In this document: piece by piece, positions 46,654 through 55,706 of the stretch
Layout: each line of letters opens with the position of its first letter
How positions within the stretch are numbered: the first letter of the stretch is position 1
Assembly: GCF_903652925.1 (NCBI RefSeq)
Contig: NZ_CAHLAR010000004.1
Span: 434,001 to 498,000 of the forward strand
DNA from: Achromobacter anxifer
GTDB lineage: Bacteria; Pseudomonadota; Gammaproteobacteria; Burkholderiales; Burkholderiaceae_B
Length of the DNA: 64,000 bases
Reading direction: 5' to 3'
Position numbers and translations under genes: made by a program
The notes under the pieces: generated by a model
Seen by the model: only the letters and a program-made list of their open reading frames with translations
What the model was told of the DNA's origin: nothing
The model's database searches: none

Positions 46654-47067
46654 ATGAAAGTGAAACACCTGTTTGGTCCGGCAGCGCTTGCGCTGTCACT
46701 GCTAGTCGCCACGCCCGTGGTGGTGGCCGCGTCCTCAGATCCGGCGCCCATCGTCACCGGGAAACAATGGACCGAGTCCGACGCAAGTCTCAAGAAGGCC
46801 TACCTTCTGGGCATGGCGAACCTCATCCAAGTGGAGCAAGCCTACCAGCAACGCCGCGCCCCGGCTGACAACCAGACGCTGATCCCGCGCTTCGCCAAGG
46901 GGCTCCAGAGCCACACGCTGGACTCCGTGCGCGAAAGCCTGGACAGCTGGTACGCGGCCAATCCCAGCAGGCTGGACCGCCCCGTGGTCGAGACGCTCTG
47001 GTTCGAGATCGTCGCGCCCAACGCTCCGGCCACCCCCGCCACTCCCGCCCCCAAGCGCCACCGCTAG
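46654..47067 (+). CDS. Small secreted protein of unknown function
   Basis: A 137-residue protein with a clear signal peptide (LFGPAALALSLLVATPVVVA). The mature part has GKQWTESDASLKKAYLLGMANLIQVEQAYQ and FAKGLQSHTLDSVRESLDSWYAANPSRLDRPVVETLWFEIV, then a Pro/Ala-rich basic tail. I do not recognise a named family, though the arrangement looks like a conserved periplasmic protein. GAGGAG lies 7 bases before the ATG at 46654. It is 10 bases from the next small gene and probably co-transcribed with it. Confidence 0.8.
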   Translation: MKVKHLFGPAALALSLLVATPVVVAASSDPAPIVTGKQWTESDASLKKAYLLGMANLIQVEQAYQQRRAPADNQTLIPRFAKGLQSHTLDSVRESLDSWYAANPSRLDRPVVETLWFEIVAPNAPATPATPAPKRHR

Positions 47068-47077
47068 GAGTCCCGCC

Positions 47078-47299
47078 ATGAAAGTCATCCGTTCGATTGC
47101 CATAGTCCTCATGATGGGGTCGCTGGTTGCCTGCACCAACATGAGCTCCAAGCAGCAAGGCACCTTGTCGGGCGCGGCCATCGGCGCCGCGGCCGGCGCG
47201 GGCATCGCCGCCATTGCCGGCGGCAGCGGCTGGACCGGCGCCGCCATCGGCGCCGCGGCCGGCGGCATCGCCGGCAATATCTACGGCGGCAACCACTAA
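47078..47299 (+). CDS. Glycine-zipper lipoprotein
   Basis: A 73-residue protein with a lipobox (MMGSLVAC) and two glycine-zipper stretches (SGAAIGAAAGAGIAAIAGG and GAAIGAAAGGIAGNIYGG). Proteins of this YMGG/glycine-zipper 2TM type are small outer-membrane or envelope lipoproteins of the OsmB sort, often stress related. It shares an operon with the preceding secreted protein. Confidence 0.85.
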   Translation: MKVIRSIAIVLMMGSLVACTNMSSKQQGTLSGAAIGAAAGAGIAAIAGGSGWTGAAIGAAAGGIAGNIYGGNH

Positions 47300-47324
47300 G
47301 CCTGCGTCCTGCCAGGCAAGCCAG

Positions 47325-47346
47325 GTCCCGGGCCGAGGCCCGGGAC
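47325..47346. terminator. Bidirectional hairpin between convergent genes
   Basis: GTCCCGGGCC and GGCCCGGGAC are perfect complements separated by GA, giving an effective 8-bp stem with a 6-base loop. It lies between the glycine-zipper gene and the convergent SDR gene and is very GC-rich, with a short pyrimidine run on the plus side. Confidence 0.6.
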
Positions 47347-47351
47347 TCTCC

Positions 47352-48182
47352 CTACAGATTGCCGGTGGATTTGCCGATCCGCCAGTACACCCCTCCCCCC
47401 GTCATCCCTCCATCCACCGGCAGGTCCGCCCCGGTGATGAACGACGCTTCCGGCCCCAGCAGGAACATCACCGCCGCCGCGATCTCGTCGGCGTCCGCGC
47501 CGCGCGACAGCGGCGTGGCATCGCGGTTGCCTTCGTAGAACAGGCGCGCCCGTCCGGCGTCGTGCACGGCGTTGGGCTGCATGATCATCGGCGTTTCCAC
47601 CAGGCCCGGGCAGACCGTGTTGACTCGGATGCCGCGCCCGGCCAGCTCCAGCGAGGCCGCGCGCGTCAGGCCGCGCAAGGCCCATTTGCTGGCGGTGTAG
47701 GCCGCGCTGAAGTACCCGGTCAGCCCCGCGGTCGACGAAGTGTTGACGATGGCCGCGCCTGCCGGCATCAGGCCCGCGAGCGTACGGATCGCCAGGAAAG
47801 GCCCGTCCAGGTTGATGTCCAGCAGGCGCCGCCATTCCGCGTGCGTGGTCTCTGTCACGGTCTTGCGCAAGGTGACGCCGGCGTTGTTGACCAGGCCGTA
47901 GAGCGGCACGCCAGCCGCAGCGATGTCGGCGGCCAGCGCCTGCCAGGCGGCTTCGCTGGCCACGTCGGCCACGCGCACCCGCAAGCGCTGCGCGGCCGGG
48001 CCTGCGGCGCAGCGCAGGGCCGTCCAGGTTTCATCGCCTTCCGGCAGCACATCCAGCGCATGGACGATCGCGCCGGCCTGCAGCAGGCGCAGCGCCTCGG
48101 CTGCGCCCTGCCCGCGCGCCGCGCCCGTCACCACCGCGGCCTTGCCGCTCCAGTATTCCGGGATTGCGTTCTGGTCCGTCAT
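47352..48182 (-). CDS. Short-chain dehydrogenase/reductase
   Basis: A 276-residue classical SDR. Cofactor motif TGAARGQG, NNAG motif (LVNNAGVTL), catalytic Ser in NTSSTAG, and YTASK holding the catalytic Tyr and Lys. PVDGGMTGGG near the end is typical. It oxidises or reduces a secondary alcohol or ketone with NAD(P). It is last in a four-gene operon and overlaps the previous SDR gene by 4 bases. Confidence 0.92.
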   Translation of the reverse strand: MTDQNAIPEYWSGKAAVVTGAARGQGAAEALRLLQAGAIVHALDVLPEGDETWTALRCAAGPAAQRLRVRVADVASEAAWQALAADIAAAGVPLYGLVNNAGVTLRKTVTETTHAEWRRLLDINLDGPFLAIRTLAGLMPAGAAIVNTSSTAGLTGYFSAAYTASKWALRGLTRAASLELAGRGIRVNTVCPGLVETPMIMQPNAVHDAGRARLFYEGNRDATPLSRGADADEIAAAVMFLLGPEASFITGADLPVDGGMTGGGVYWRIGKSTGNL

Positions 48183-48919
48183 GTCTTGGAGACTCCGCCG
48201 TCCACCATCAGTACGTGGCCGGTGACGTAGGCCGAGGCCTGCGACGCCAGGTACAGCGCCGCGTCGGCGATCTCCGACGGCTGGCCGACGCGCCGCACCG
48301 GCAGCCGCTCGACGTACTCGGCGTAGGTGGCGGGGTCGCCATGCATCCAGCTGCTCATGGGGGTTTCGATGAATCCGGGCGCGATGGCGTTGACGCGCAG
48401 GCCCTTGGGGCTCCATTCCAGCGCCAGGCACTGCGTCAGGTGCGCCACGCCGGCCTTGGCCGCCGCATAGTCGGCGCAATTGGGACGCGGCTTGACCCCG
48501 GCGTAGCTCGACAGGTTGATGATGGCGCCATGACCTTGCGCGATCATGTGCCGCGCCGCCGCCTGCGCGCCGAAGAACGTGCCCTTGAGATTGATGTCCA
48601 GGGTGCTCTGCCAGGAAGCTTCGTCCAGCTCCAGGGCGGGCATGCGGCCCATGAAGCCGGCATTGTTGACCCACACGTCCAGCGCGCCATACTGCGCGGC
48701 CACCGCGTCGGCCAGTTCGCGCAGCGCCTGCGGCTGCGTCACGTCCAGCTTGCGGCAGTCGGCGTCGACGCCGGACAGCGCTTCCAGGTCCAGGTCGGTG
48801 GCGACCACCGTCGCGCCCTGCTTGCGGAACGCCGCCACCATGGCGCGCCCGATGCCGCCCCCCGCTCCCGTGACGACCGCGATTTTTCCTGCCAGATCCG
48901 GGTAATTCATGTTGCTCAT
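48179..48919 (-). CDS. Short-chain dehydrogenase/reductase
   Basis: A 246-residue classical SDR with TGAGGGIGR, VNNAG, the catalytic Ser in LSSYAG and YAAAK (Tyr, Lys). IAPGFIETPM and HVLMVDGG close the cofactor and substrate loop. It sits 23 bases after the transporter gene and overlaps the second SDR gene, so two consecutive oxidoreductions of the imported compound are likely. The longer frame upstream covers the transporter gene and is not real. Confidence 0.92.
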   Translation of the reverse strand: MSNMNYPDLAGKIAVVTGAGGGIGRAMVAAFRKQGATVVATDLDLEALSGVDADCRKLDVTQPQALRELADAVAAQYGALDVWVNNAGFMGRMPALELDEASWQSTLDINLKGTFFGAQAAARHMIAQGHGAIINLSSYAGVKPRPNCADYAAAKAGVAHLTQCLALEWSPKGLRVNAIAPGFIETPMSSWMHGDPATYAEYVERLPVRRVGQPSEIADAALYLASQASAYVTGHVLMVDGGVSKT

Positions 48920-48942
48920 GTGATGCTCGAAAGGGTTGAAGT

Positions 48943-50289
48943 TCAATTGAAGGCCGGACGCTTTTTGGCCGCCGTGGCGCCCCGGTCGGCGGCCTCCTCG
49001 CCGGGGAGACGGATGTCGTTCAGGTCCATGCCCGCCGTTTCCTTGATCAGGAAGGCGCCCGCGAAAGCCATCAGGCCCAACGCCCCCACGTAGGCCGTAT
49101 AGACCCAGTCCAGCCCCTGCGCGCCCAGCCACGCATTGATGTAGGGCGCGGTGCCGCCGAAGATCGCCACTGACAAAGACGAGATGAAGCCCACGCCCAT
49201 GGCGCGCGCGCCGGTGGGCACCTGTTCGGCCACCACCGCCGGGAATATCGCCGCCAGCAACGCCCAGACCAGCAGGCCGATCAGCTGCCCGACGAACAGC
49301 GTCCAGGGCTGGTCGGTCACGATGTGCGACACCGGAAAGACGGCCAGCGCCACCCCCAGGCCGAAGGCCATCACCATGGGCTTGCGGCCGTAGCGGTCGG
49401 CCAGCCAGCCGCATACCGGCAGCCACAGCAGGCACACCAGCTGCGCGATCAGGCTGGCCGTATAGGCGCCCGCCGGATCCATGCCCTTGGTCGCGATGGC
49501 GGTAGCCGGCGCGAACGTGACCCAGGTGTAGTAGGTGGCGTTGGAGGCCGCGGCGATCATCACGATGTTGCGCGCGACCTTCCAGGCCTGGGCCGCCGTC
49601 ACCTTCTGGCCTCCCTGCTCCGCCCTGTGCTCGAACACCTCGCTCTCGCTGGCGCTGCGGCGCAGAAACAGCGCGTAGACGCCCAGCAGCGCGCCCACGC
49701 CGAAGCCCACGCGCCAGCCCCAGGCCTCCATCGCCGGCTTGCCCAGCCAGGCGGTCAGCAGCGCGGCCAGCGCGGTGGCCCCCATGACGCCGATGGTGAC
49801 GCTGACAAACACCGAGCTCGACCACAAGCCGCGCTTGGCGGGCGGCGCGATTTCGGCCACATAGGTGTAGGCCACGCCCGACTCGCCTCCATGTGCCAGT
49901 CCTTGCGTCAGCCGGCACACAAAAAGCAACACCGAAGCCAGCACGCCCGCCTGCTCATAGGTCGGCAGCAGCGCGATCGCCAGGCTGGTCAGGGCCAGCA
50001 GGCACATGGTCAGGACCAGCGTGAACTTGCGGCCATAGCGGTCGCCGATACGGCCGAACAGCCAACCGCCCACCGGCCGCGCCAGGAACCCGCCCGCGAA
50101 CACGGCCAGGGTCGCCAGCAGCGCCGAGCCGCGGTCGGACGGATCGAACAGGTTCATGGCCAGATAGGCCGAGAACGTGCCGTACAAGGTCCAGTCGAAC
50201 CACTCCAGGGCGTTGCCCACGGCCGCGGCGCGCAGCGAAGCGCGGCGCCGTTGGCGGTCCTGTGTCTCCATCATTATTGTCGTCGTCAT
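48943..50289 (-). CDS. MFS transporter, metabolite:H+ symporter (MHS) type
   Basis: A 448-residue, twelve-helix transporter with MHS signatures: AAVGNALEWFDWTLYGTFSAYLA, RIGDRYGRKFTL, CRLTQGLAHGGESGVAYTY and WLADRYGRKPMV. MHS carriers import organic acids or betaines with protons. ATG 50289 after TGAGGATAAAAAC is chosen; the longer frame lacks a ribosome site. It lies 10 bases after a hydrolase gene in an operon with two SDR genes. Confidence 0.92.
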   Translation of the reverse strand: MTTTIMMETQDRQRRRASLRAAAVGNALEWFDWTLYGTFSAYLAMNLFDPSDRGSALLATLAVFAGGFLARPVGGWLFGRIGDRYGRKFTLVLTMCLLALTSLAIALLPTYEQAGVLASVLLFVCRLTQGLAHGGESGVAYTYVAEIAPPAKRGLWSSSVFVSVTIGVMGATALAALLTAWLGKPAMEAWGWRVGFGVGALLGVYALFLRRSASESEVFEHRAEQGGQKVTAAQAWKVARNIVMIAAASNATYYTWVTFAPATAIATKGMDPAGAYTASLIAQLVCLLWLPVCGWLADRYGRKPMVMAFGLGVALAVFPVSHIVTDQPWTLFVGQLIGLLVWALLAAIFPAVVAEQVPTGARAMGVGFISSLSVAIFGGTAPYINAWLGAQGLDWVYTAYVGALGLMAFAGAFLIKETAGMDLNDIRLPGEEAADRGATAAKKRPAFN

Positions 50290-50299
50290 GTTTTTATCC

Positions 50300-51238
50300 T
50301 CAGGCATTCCCGCCCAAGTGTTGGGCAAACCAGTCGGCGGCGGCGCCGCTGGTGCGTTCGAAGTGTTCCGTGTAGACCGAGTAGTGGCCGCCGGGCAGCA
50401 ACAGGAGCTGTTTGGGCTGGTGCGCCGCGTTGAACGCGTCCTGCTGCAGGTCGGCGGGCGTCAGGCCGTCGCCGGCCGCCACGATCATCAGCAGCGGCGT
50501 GGGCGCGATGCGCCGCACGTACACGCCGGGTTCGTAAGCGCGGGCCAGTTCCAGCGAACGCAGCGTCACCTCGTTGACCCATTCAGGACAGCGGCGCGCC
50601 TCCCCGGTCATGTAGTTGTAGGAGTCCGGACCGGGATAGGCGACCGGCGCGTCGGGGTCGGCGTCTACCATCCGCAGCGTGGCCGGCGGCTGCCCGGCGT
50701 CGCGCGCTTCGCGGTCGGCCTCGAACGCGGCTTGCAGCGCCTGCGCCTTGTCGTAGCGCACGCGCCGTTGCGCCGCCGAAAAGCCGCTGGTAGTCGGAAC
50801 CTGGCTGACCACGCACTTGACGCGCCGGTCGATCGCCGCGACCGTCAGCGCGTGCCCGCCGCTATAGCTGCTGCCCCAGATGCCGATGCGCTCGCGGTCG
50901 ACCTCCGGGCGTTGGCGCAGATAGGAAATGGCCGACCTGAAATCCTGGATCTGGCGCTGCGGATCGATCTCCTGGCGCGGCATGCCTTCGCTGCGGCCGA
51001 GGTTGCGGAAGTCGAAGGTCAGCGCAGCCAGGCCCCGGGCGACCACGGCCGCCGCGTAGTCTTCCAGGTCTCCGCCCGCCACCATGGACCAGCCGTGCGC
51101 AAGCGCCACGGCTCCCAGCGGACCGGAGCGATGCTCCGGCAGATAGAAAGTGCCGCGCACGCGGTCCCCTTCCACCAAGAATTCAATCGGCTTCGCCGAT
51201 CCTTTTATTCCCGATCGTTCGCGTATCGGTAGGCTCAT
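50300..51238 (-). CDS. Alpha/beta hydrolase
   Basis: A 312-residue serine hydrolase. The nucleophile elbow is GSSYSGGH (GIWGSSYSGGHAL), the acid is probably Asp in VAAGDGLTPADLQQ, and the His in LPGGHYSVYTEHF. The front half VRGTFYLPEHRSGPLGAVALAHGWSMVAGG and TFDFRNLGRSEG is typical of DUF-type peptidase-like hydrolases. ATG 51238 is preferred because GAGGAG lies 8 bases before it, whereas the ATG at 51259 has none. It leads the operon and is divergent from a LysR gene. Confidence 0.85.
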   Translation of the reverse strand: MSLPIRERSGIKGSAKPIEFLVEGDRVRGTFYLPEHRSGPLGAVALAHGWSMVAGGDLEDYAAAVVARGLAALTFDFRNLGRSEGMPRQEIDPQRQIQDFRSAISYLRQRPEVDRERIGIWGSSYSGGHALTVAAIDRRVKCVVSQVPTTSGFSAAQRRVRYDKAQALQAAFEADREARDAGQPPATLRMVDADPDAPVAYPGPDSYNYMTGEARRCPEWVNEVTLRSLELARAYEPGVYVRRIAPTPLLMIVAAGDGLTPADLQQDAFNAAHQPKQLLLLPGGHYSVYTEHFERTSGAAADWFAQHLGGNA

Positions 51239-51397
51239 GCCTGTCTCCTCATCGCTCATTTATGAGCTAAGCTTCTGTGAACAGGTCGGATTCTGCCTAT
51301 CGGCCAGGACGCGAACAAGCGCTATTATTCGCGCCATCAATCGTCAATCACGATCAATAACAAGCACCTCCTCTGCAGCCAGGGACAGCCCAGCGCC

Positions 51398-52300
51398 ATG
51401 GATCTACGCCAATTCGATTGCTTTCTGGCCGTTGCGGACACGCTGCATTTCGGCCGCGCCGCGGAAGCGCTGCACATGAGCCAATCTTCGGTGTCGGAGG
51501 CCGTGAAGGCGCTGGAAAGAACCCTGGGCGGCCCCCTGTTCGAACGCAGCAGCCGCCGGGTCGCGCTGACGCCGCTGGGCCAGACCCTGAAGCTGGGCGC
51601 TGGGCCCGCCGTCATCATGCTGAAAGCGGCGCTGGACGACTGCAAACGTCAGGCCGCGGGCAAGCCGCGCCATCTGCGCATCGGCTTCCTGGGCGGCGGC
51701 TTCTACGAGCTGTACCGCCCGCTGGTCACGGAATTCAAGGCGGCCCACCCGAATGTGGAACTGGAATTCGTGGAGCTGACCTACGTCACCCACTACGCGG
51801 CGGTGGCCGACGGTTCCGTCGACGCCGCCTTCTGCCGGCTGCCGCTGGGCGCGGACGGGTTGTGCCATGGCCCCATCGTGCTGCGGGACCAGCGCATGCT
51901 GTGCGTCCCGCATGACCATCCCTACGCCGCGGCGACGCTGCTGGATCCCGAAGTGCTGGCCGAGGAACGCCTGGTGCGCATGGTGCCGGGATCGGTCAAC
52001 CAGGAATGGCAGGATTACCACTTTCCCCGCCACACCCCCAAGGGCAAGCCCATCGGCGACGGCCCCGTGGTGCGCACCATCCGCGAAGGCATCGCGGCCG
52101 TGAACACGCGCCAAGGCCTGTTGATGCTGACCAAGCGCGCCGCGAGCTATTACGCGACGCCCGAGATCGCATTCGTGGAAATCGACCTGCCCGCCATGCC
52201 CTCGGCCCTGGTGCGGCGGGTGGACGACCACCGGCCCATCCTGCAGGAACTGGATGCCCTGTTACTGCGCATCGCCGAGCGCTATGGCGTGGCGGCCTGA
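51398..52300 (+). CDS. LysR-family transcriptional regulator
   Basis: A 300-residue regulator with the winged helix MDLRQFDCFLAVADTLHFGRAAEALHMSQSSVSEAVKALERTLGGPLFERSSRR and a C-terminal effector-binding domain (LRIGFLGGGFYELYRPLVTEF). It is divergent from the hydrolase-MHS-SDR-SDR operon with 159 bases between starts, so it most likely controls that operon. Confidence 0.93.
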   Translation: MDLRQFDCFLAVADTLHFGRAAEALHMSQSSVSEAVKALERTLGGPLFERSSRRVALTPLGQTLKLGAGPAVIMLKAALDDCKRQAAGKPRHLRIGFLGGGFYELYRPLVTEFKAAHPNVELEFVELTYVTHYAAVADGSVDAAFCRLPLGADGLCHGPIVLRDQRMLCVPHDHPYAAATLLDPEVLAEERLVRMVPGSVNQEWQDYHFPRHTPKGKPIGDGPVVRTIREGIAAVNTRQGLLMLTKRAASYYATPEIAFVEIDLPAMPSALVRRVDDHRPILQELDALLLRIAERYGVAA

Positions 52301-52354
52301 GCCGGACGCGCAGGTCCGGCCCAGGCCGCGAACGACAGGATGCGAAGACCGATA

Positions 52355-53032
52355 TCAGCGCTGCGAATCCAGCGCTTCGTTGTTCTTCACCACTTCCTGC
52401 GCCTTGGCATAGCTTTCGATCAGCAGCTGGTAGGCCGGGAACACCTTGGTGTAGACCCCGGCCCATTGCAGCGCGTCTTCGCGGTTCCAGGTTTTCTGCA
52501 GTTCCGACGCCACGGCGGCCGTGTCCATCGGCACCACGCCAGCCTGCACCACGCGCGCCAGGGTGATTTCCTGCGCCATCTTGGTATAGGTGCCGGACGC
52601 GTCGATCACGGCGAAGACCTTGTAGCCGTCGGCGACCGCGCTGATGGCCGGGAACGCCATGCACACGCTGGTGATGGTGCCGGCGATGATCAGGGTCTTG
52701 CGGCCGGTGGCCTTCACGGCGGCGACGAACTCGGGATTGTCCCAGGCGTTGATCTCGCCTTTGCGGGCGACGTATTGCGCATGCGGAGCGTTGGCATGGA
52801 TCTCGGGGATCAGCGGGCCGTTGGGGCCTTGCGGCACCGAAGCGGTGGTGATGACCGGCATCTTGGCCAGCGTGGCCATCGAAGCCAGCGCGCTGGCGCG
52901 GGCGCGCAGTTCCGGCATGGGCATGTCGCCCACGGTCTGGAACAGACCGCTCTGGTGGTCGATCAGCAGCATGACGGCGTCGGCGGGATCGATGACGGGA
53001 CGCTGGCCGTTGAAGTTGGCGGGTGCAGACAT
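52355..53032 (-). CDS. Isochorismatase-like cysteine hydrolase (YcaC type)
   Basis: A 225-residue protein with the triad of the isochorismatase-like fold: Asp25 ([10 protein letters not shown]), Lys91 ([10 protein letters not shown]) and Cys124 (TITSVCMAF). The spacing follows E. coli YcaC, an octameric hydrolase of unknown substrate. AAGGAGTACTCC precedes the ATG at 53032. It is divergent from a LysR gene 142 bases away, which probably controls it. Confidence 0.9.
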   Translation of the reverse strand: MSAPANFNGQRPVIDPADAVMLLIDHQSGLFQTVGDMPMPELRARASALASMATLAKMPVITTASVPQGPNGPLIPEIHANAPHAQYVARKGEINAWDNPEFVAAVKATGRKTLIIAGTITSVCMAFPAISAVADGYKVFAVIDASGTYTKMAQEITLARVVQAGVVPMDTAAVASELQKTWNREDALQWAGVYTKVFPAYQLLIESYAKAQEVVKNNEALDSQR

Positions 53033-53173
53033 GGAGTACTCCTTGATTGAAAATCGACGGCGGTGTGCCGAATCAAAAGCCTTATGGCTGCACAAATATT
53101 AAAAATAGAACAAAATTGGCGAAAGACCGATTTTTTGGTATCAGAGTCCTATTTTTGGATCTAAAGGAACGCG

Positions 53174-54079
53174 ATGCAGGATCTCAACGATCTCTTCTAT
53201 TTCGTGCAGACCGTCGAACACCAGGGCTTCGCGCCGGCCGGGCGGGCGCTGGGCATGCCCAAGTCCAGGCTCAGCCGCAGGCTGGCCTTGCTGGAGGAAC
53301 GGTTGGGCGTGCGGCTGATCCAGCGTTCGACGCGGCACTTCATGGTCACCGACATCGGCCTTACCTATTACGAGCGCTGCAAGGCCATGCTGGCCGAAGC
53401 CGAGGCGGCCCAGGAAGTCATCGACGCGGCTCAGGTCGAGCCGCGCGGCGTGGTGAAGCTGACCTGCCCGATCGCCCTGCTGCACACCCACGTGGGCGGC
53501 ATGCTGGCCGATTTCATGCTGAAGTACCCGCGCGTCGTGATCCAGCTCGAAGCCACCAACCGCCGCGTCGACGTGCTGGGCGAAGCCGTGGACGTGGCGA
53601 TCCGGGTGCGCCCGCCTCCGCTGGAAGACAGCGAACTGGTCATGCGCGTGCTGGCCGACCGCGGCCAAAGCCTGGTGGCCAGCCCCAAGCTGGCGGCCGA
53701 ATGCGGCATGCCGGCGACGCCCGACGATCTCGGCGCCTGGCCCAGCCTGGCCCTGGGTTCGCCCAACCAGGCCTACCGCCTGGAGCTGTACCGCCAGGAC
53801 GGCGAGCAGGCCACCGTGTCGCTCGCCCCCAGGATGATCACCACCGACATGATCGCCTTGCGCAACGCGGCGATGGCTGGCGTGGGCGTGGTGCAGTTGC
53901 CGACGCTGATGGTGCGGGAACAACTGCAGGCGGGACAACTGGTCCGGCTGCTGCCCGACTGGGCGCCGCGGCGCGAGCTGATCCACGCGGTATTCCCTTC
54001 CCGCAGAGGCCTGCTGTCCTCGGTGCGGGCGCTGGTGGACTATCTGGCGGAGCGTTTCGGGAAGCTGGAAGAGGACTAG
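53174..54079 (+). CDS. LysR-family transcriptional regulator
   Basis: A 301-residue regulator of the LTTR group that includes AaeR/DsdC-like proteins. The winged helix is MQDLNDLFYFVQTVEHQGFAPAGRALGMPKSRLSRRLALLEERLGVRLIQRSTRHF; the rest is the periplasmic-binding-like effector domain (VEPRGVVKLTCPIALLHTHVG). AAAGGAACGCG precedes the ATG. The divergent YcaC-like hydrolase is the probable target. Confidence 0.93.
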   Translation: MQDLNDLFYFVQTVEHQGFAPAGRALGMPKSRLSRRLALLEERLGVRLIQRSTRHFMVTDIGLTYYERCKAMLAEAEAAQEVIDAAQVEPRGVVKLTCPIALLHTHVGGMLADFMLKYPRVVIQLEATNRRVDVLGEAVDVAIRVRPPPLEDSELVMRVLADRGQSLVASPKLAAECGMPATPDDLGAWPSLALGSPNQAYRLELYRQDGEQATVSLAPRMITTDMIALRNAAMAGVGVVQLPTLMVREQLQAGQLVRLLPDWAPRRELIHAVFPSRRGLLSSVRALVDYLAERFGKLEED

Positions 54080-54186
54080 GCGGCCCAGACTGAGCGTGCA
54101 GGCCTTGCCTGCCTCGGGTCCGGTATCGGCATACACTGCTACGCGCCATGCCATGACCCGGACCCCGCCATGCAGACGTTCAATCC

Positions 54187-55665
54187 ATGATGTACCTCTT
54201 GTGGTCGCTGCCCGCCCTGATCGTCATCGGCGCCATCGCCAGCGGGCGCCTGAACACCACGACCGCCGCCGTCCTGGGCCTGCTGGCCGCCCTGCCCATC
54301 GCCTTGTACGGCGCGCCCGCGCCCTTCGGCATCGGGCAGCTCGGACTGGCGCTGGAGCGGGGCCTGTGGATAGGCGGCATCATCAGCCCCTACATCCTGG
54401 GCGGCCTGCTGTTCTGGAACATGGCGGCGCAAGGCCGCAAGCCGCAACTGGCCGCCGATGCGGACAAGGGGGCGCTGGCCCAGCCGCTGGCGCGGCGCCG
54501 GCTGCTGTTCTTCGCCTGTTTCCTGGTGGGTCCCTTCGCCGAGTCGGCCACCGGCTTCGGCGTCGGCATGCTGGGCACGGTGCTGCTGATCCGGCCGCTG
54601 GACCTGAAGCCGCGCGACACCATGGTGTTCGCATTGCTGAGCCAGACCCTGATTCCCTGGGGCGCGATGGGCAGCGGCACGCTGCTGGCTTCGGCGTATG
54701 CGCGCGTGCCGGCGACGCAGCTGGCGCTCTATGCCATGGCGCCGGTGGCCTTGCTGATGGGGTTGTGGATGCTGCTGTACTGGCGCACCGCAAGGCGCGC
54801 CGGCCTGCGGGCGCCCATGGCGGAGCACGGCCGCGAGGCGGCATGGATGCTGGCCTGCCTTGCTGCGCTTGGCGCCGCGACCGCCTTGCTCGGACCGGAA
54901 ACCGCCTTGCTGGCAGCCTATGGCCCGCTGATCGTGTTGCGCTTCCTGCTGGACCGCCGTCCCGACCGAGCCCGCATGCGGTTCGCGGCGCGCGCCGCCC
55001 TGCCCTACATCGTGATGATTGCCTGGCTGGTGGCGACGCGGCTGCTTCCCGGCCTGAACAGGAACCTGGCCGCGGTCGCGACGTTCAGCCCGTTTCCCGA
55101 TCTGCCGGCCTGGATGCCGTTCCTGCATGCGGGCAGCTGGCTGATCGCCGGCGCGCTGCTGATCGCCTGCGTCTACCAGCGCAGCGGCCTGCTGGCTGGT
55201 CAGGCGCGCGCGGCCTGGGCCACCGGACGCCACGCGGTGTACTCGGTGTTCCTGTTCGCCATGATGGCCGAGGTGCTGGCGGGCGCAGGCATCTCGCAAG
55301 CCTATGCCGACGGCCTGTACGCCAGCCTGCGCGACTGGACCATCCTGATCACGCCGGTACTGGCAGGGGTGTTCGGGATCCTGGCCAACAGCGGCAACGC
55401 GCCGAACAGCCTGTTCATGCCGTCGCAGCTGTCCCTGGCCGTCAGCGCGGGGCTGAGCGTGCCGGCCGCGGCGGCCTTGCTGCATGTGTCGGGCACGTCC
55501 ATGGGGATATTTTCGCCAGTGCGGATGTCGATCGCGGCCGGGCTTGCCCATGGCCGCGGCGAGGAACGCGGGGTGTACGCGCGCCTGCTGCCCTTTGCGC
55601 TGGCGGCCTTCGGCGTGCTGCTTTGCCTGGCGGTATGGCTCGTGCTGGGCGGCTCCGCGTCCTGA
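54187..55665 (+). CDS. L-lactate permease family transporter
   Basis: A 492-residue protein with 12 or more hydrophobic helices and LctP/LldP family motifs: GPFAESATGFGVGMLG, ALLSQTLIPWGAMGSGT, AVYSVFLFAMMAEVL and ILANSGNAPNSLFMPSQ. It likely imports lactate, glycolate or a related 2-hydroxy acid with protons, but it is shorter than E. coli LldP (551) and no lactate dehydrogenase is adjacent, so the substrate is uncertain. The ribosome site is weak and two ATG codons are adjacent at the start. Confidence 0.87.
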   Translation: MMYLLWSLPALIVIGAIASGRLNTTTAAVLGLLAALPIALYGAPAPFGIGQLGLALERGLWIGGIISPYILGGLLFWNMAAQGRKPQLAADADKGALAQPLARRRLLFFACFLVGPFAESATGFGVGMLGTVLLIRPLDLKPRDTMVFALLSQTLIPWGAMGSGTLLASAYARVPATQLALYAMAPVALLMGLWMLLYWRTARRAGLRAPMAEHGREAAWMLACLAALGAATALLGPETALLAAYGPLIVLRFLLDRRPDRARMRFAARAALPYIVMIAWLVATRLLPGLNRNLAAVATFSPFPDLPAWMPFLHAGSWLIAGALLIACVYQRSGLLAGQARAAWATGRHAVYSVFLFAMMAEVLAGAGISQAYADGLYASLRDWTILITPVLAGVFGILANSGNAPNSLFMPSQLSLAVSAGLSVPAAAALLHVSGTSMGIFSPVRMSIAAGLAHGRGEERGVYARLLPFALAAFGVLLCLAVWLVLGGSAS

Positions 55666-55706
55666 GCGCCGCGCGGAGTCCCTGAAGATCCCGGCAGCGG
55701 GCCGCG